Source of the DNA: Bacteroidota bacterium
GTDB taxonomy: Bacteria; Bacteroidota; Ignavibacteria; Kapaibacteriales; UBA2268
NCBI GenBank assembly: GCA_024280675.1
Contig: JAJRPT010000188.1
Coordinates: 1-6,297 of the forward strand
Direction: 5' to 3'
Length of the DNA stretch: 6,297 nt
The stretch's first letter is position 1. Each line of letters starts with the position of its first letter. Shown here piece after piece: positions 6,120 to 6,297 of this stretch. The notes under the pieces were generated by a model. It was not told the DNA's origin, did no database searches, and worked only from the letters and a program-made list of their open reading frames with translations. A program made the translations under genes and the position numbers.

Positions 6120-6297
6120 ATGAATAAAATAAAAAACATTCTCCAAAGCATAGGTCCTGGGATATTATTTGCTGGTGCGGCCATCGGTGCCTCCCACATT
6201 GTTCAATCGACACGTGCTGGCGGGGAGTATGGTTTTTCACTTCTCATTTTTGTAATCATTGCCAACTTACTCAAATACCCGTTTTTTGAATACGGGC
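6120..6297 (+). CDS. Nramp-related divalent-metal transporter, N-terminal 59 residues, cut by window end
   Basis: This is the start of an integral inner-membrane transporter related to MntH/Nramp. The ATG at 6120 is the only usable start, because the frame has a TAA at 6099-6101 and no other start codon between. It is preceded by a run of six T's with no Shine-Dalgarno. The basic N-terminus (MNKIKNILQ) leads into TM1, SIGPGILFAGAAIGASH, then STRAGGEYGFSLL and TM2 FVIIANLLKYPFFEYG. An ungapped alignment with E. coli MntH as I recall it (GPAFIAAIGYIDPGN, QAGASFGYQLLW, WANL) matches the GP, AG.xxG, LL and AN positions. The metal-binding DPGN motif of TM1 is replaced by GASH here, so classical Mn2+/Fe2+ transport should not be assumed. 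It belongs to a divergent branch of the superfamily; its substrate cannot be told from this fragment. Confidence 0.85.
   Translation, partial: MNKIKNILQSIGPGILFAGAAIGASHIVQSTRAGGEYGFSLLIFVIIANLLKYPFFEYG

Noticed and set aside
1..6297. CRISPR arrays, tRNA/rRNA genes, insertion sequences, phage or defence-system modules
   Set aside because: No spaced direct repeats, cloverleaf-like segments, transposase motifs or terminal inverted repeats were seen, and coding sequence fills nearly the whole window.

Overview
The window is 6.3 kb of AT-leaning DNA with every recognisable gene on the + strand. It suggests the Bacteroidetes/Chlorobi (FCB) lineage, for three reasons. The first gene ends in a type IX secretion (T9SS) type A sorting domain, a system confined to that group. 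Most starts lack a Shine-Dalgarno sequence and sit behind A/T-rich leaders. The protein families, including an outer-membrane barrel ending in Phe, fit as well. A Kapabacteria or Ignavibacteria-like member is a guess, not a demonstrated placement.

Layout. (1) 2-1957: the 3' part of a secreted subtilisin-family (S8) protease with a T9SS C-terminal signal; its 5' end lies outside the window. (2) 1958-2038: an 81-bp spacer of about 17% GC with a plausible promoter very close to the next start. (3) 2039-4093: a bacterial relative of the plant CASTOR/POLLUX(DMI1) ion channels, with one pore module and two cytoplasmic RCK units. (4) 4062-4517: a Bcp/PrxQ peroxiredoxin, overlapping the channel gene by 32 bp. 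(5) 4514-6082: one uninterrupted frame that overlaps bcp by 4 bp (ATGA). It encodes a complete TatD metal-dependent nuclease/hydrolase followed at once by a signal-peptide-like segment, a 22-residue Glu/Asp/Tyr tract and a small outer-membrane beta-barrel. (6) 6120-6297: the 5' end of an Nramp-related transporter whose TM1 metal-binding motif DPGN is replaced by GASH.

The channel, bcp and TatD genes overlap one another, so they are very probably one transcription unit with translational coupling. Ion flux, peroxide detoxification and TatD (in other bacteria linked to DNA repair after oxidative damage) could form a loose stress theme; this is inference.

The strangest feature is the TatD/outer-membrane-protein junction. 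A cytoplasmic enzyme and an exported barrel share one frame with no stop, and the last helix of TatD doubles as the basic n-region of the barrel's signal peptide. It may be a real fusion, an in-frame nested gene, or the product of a one-base indel: removing one G of 5270-5272 restores a TAATG stop/start overlap.
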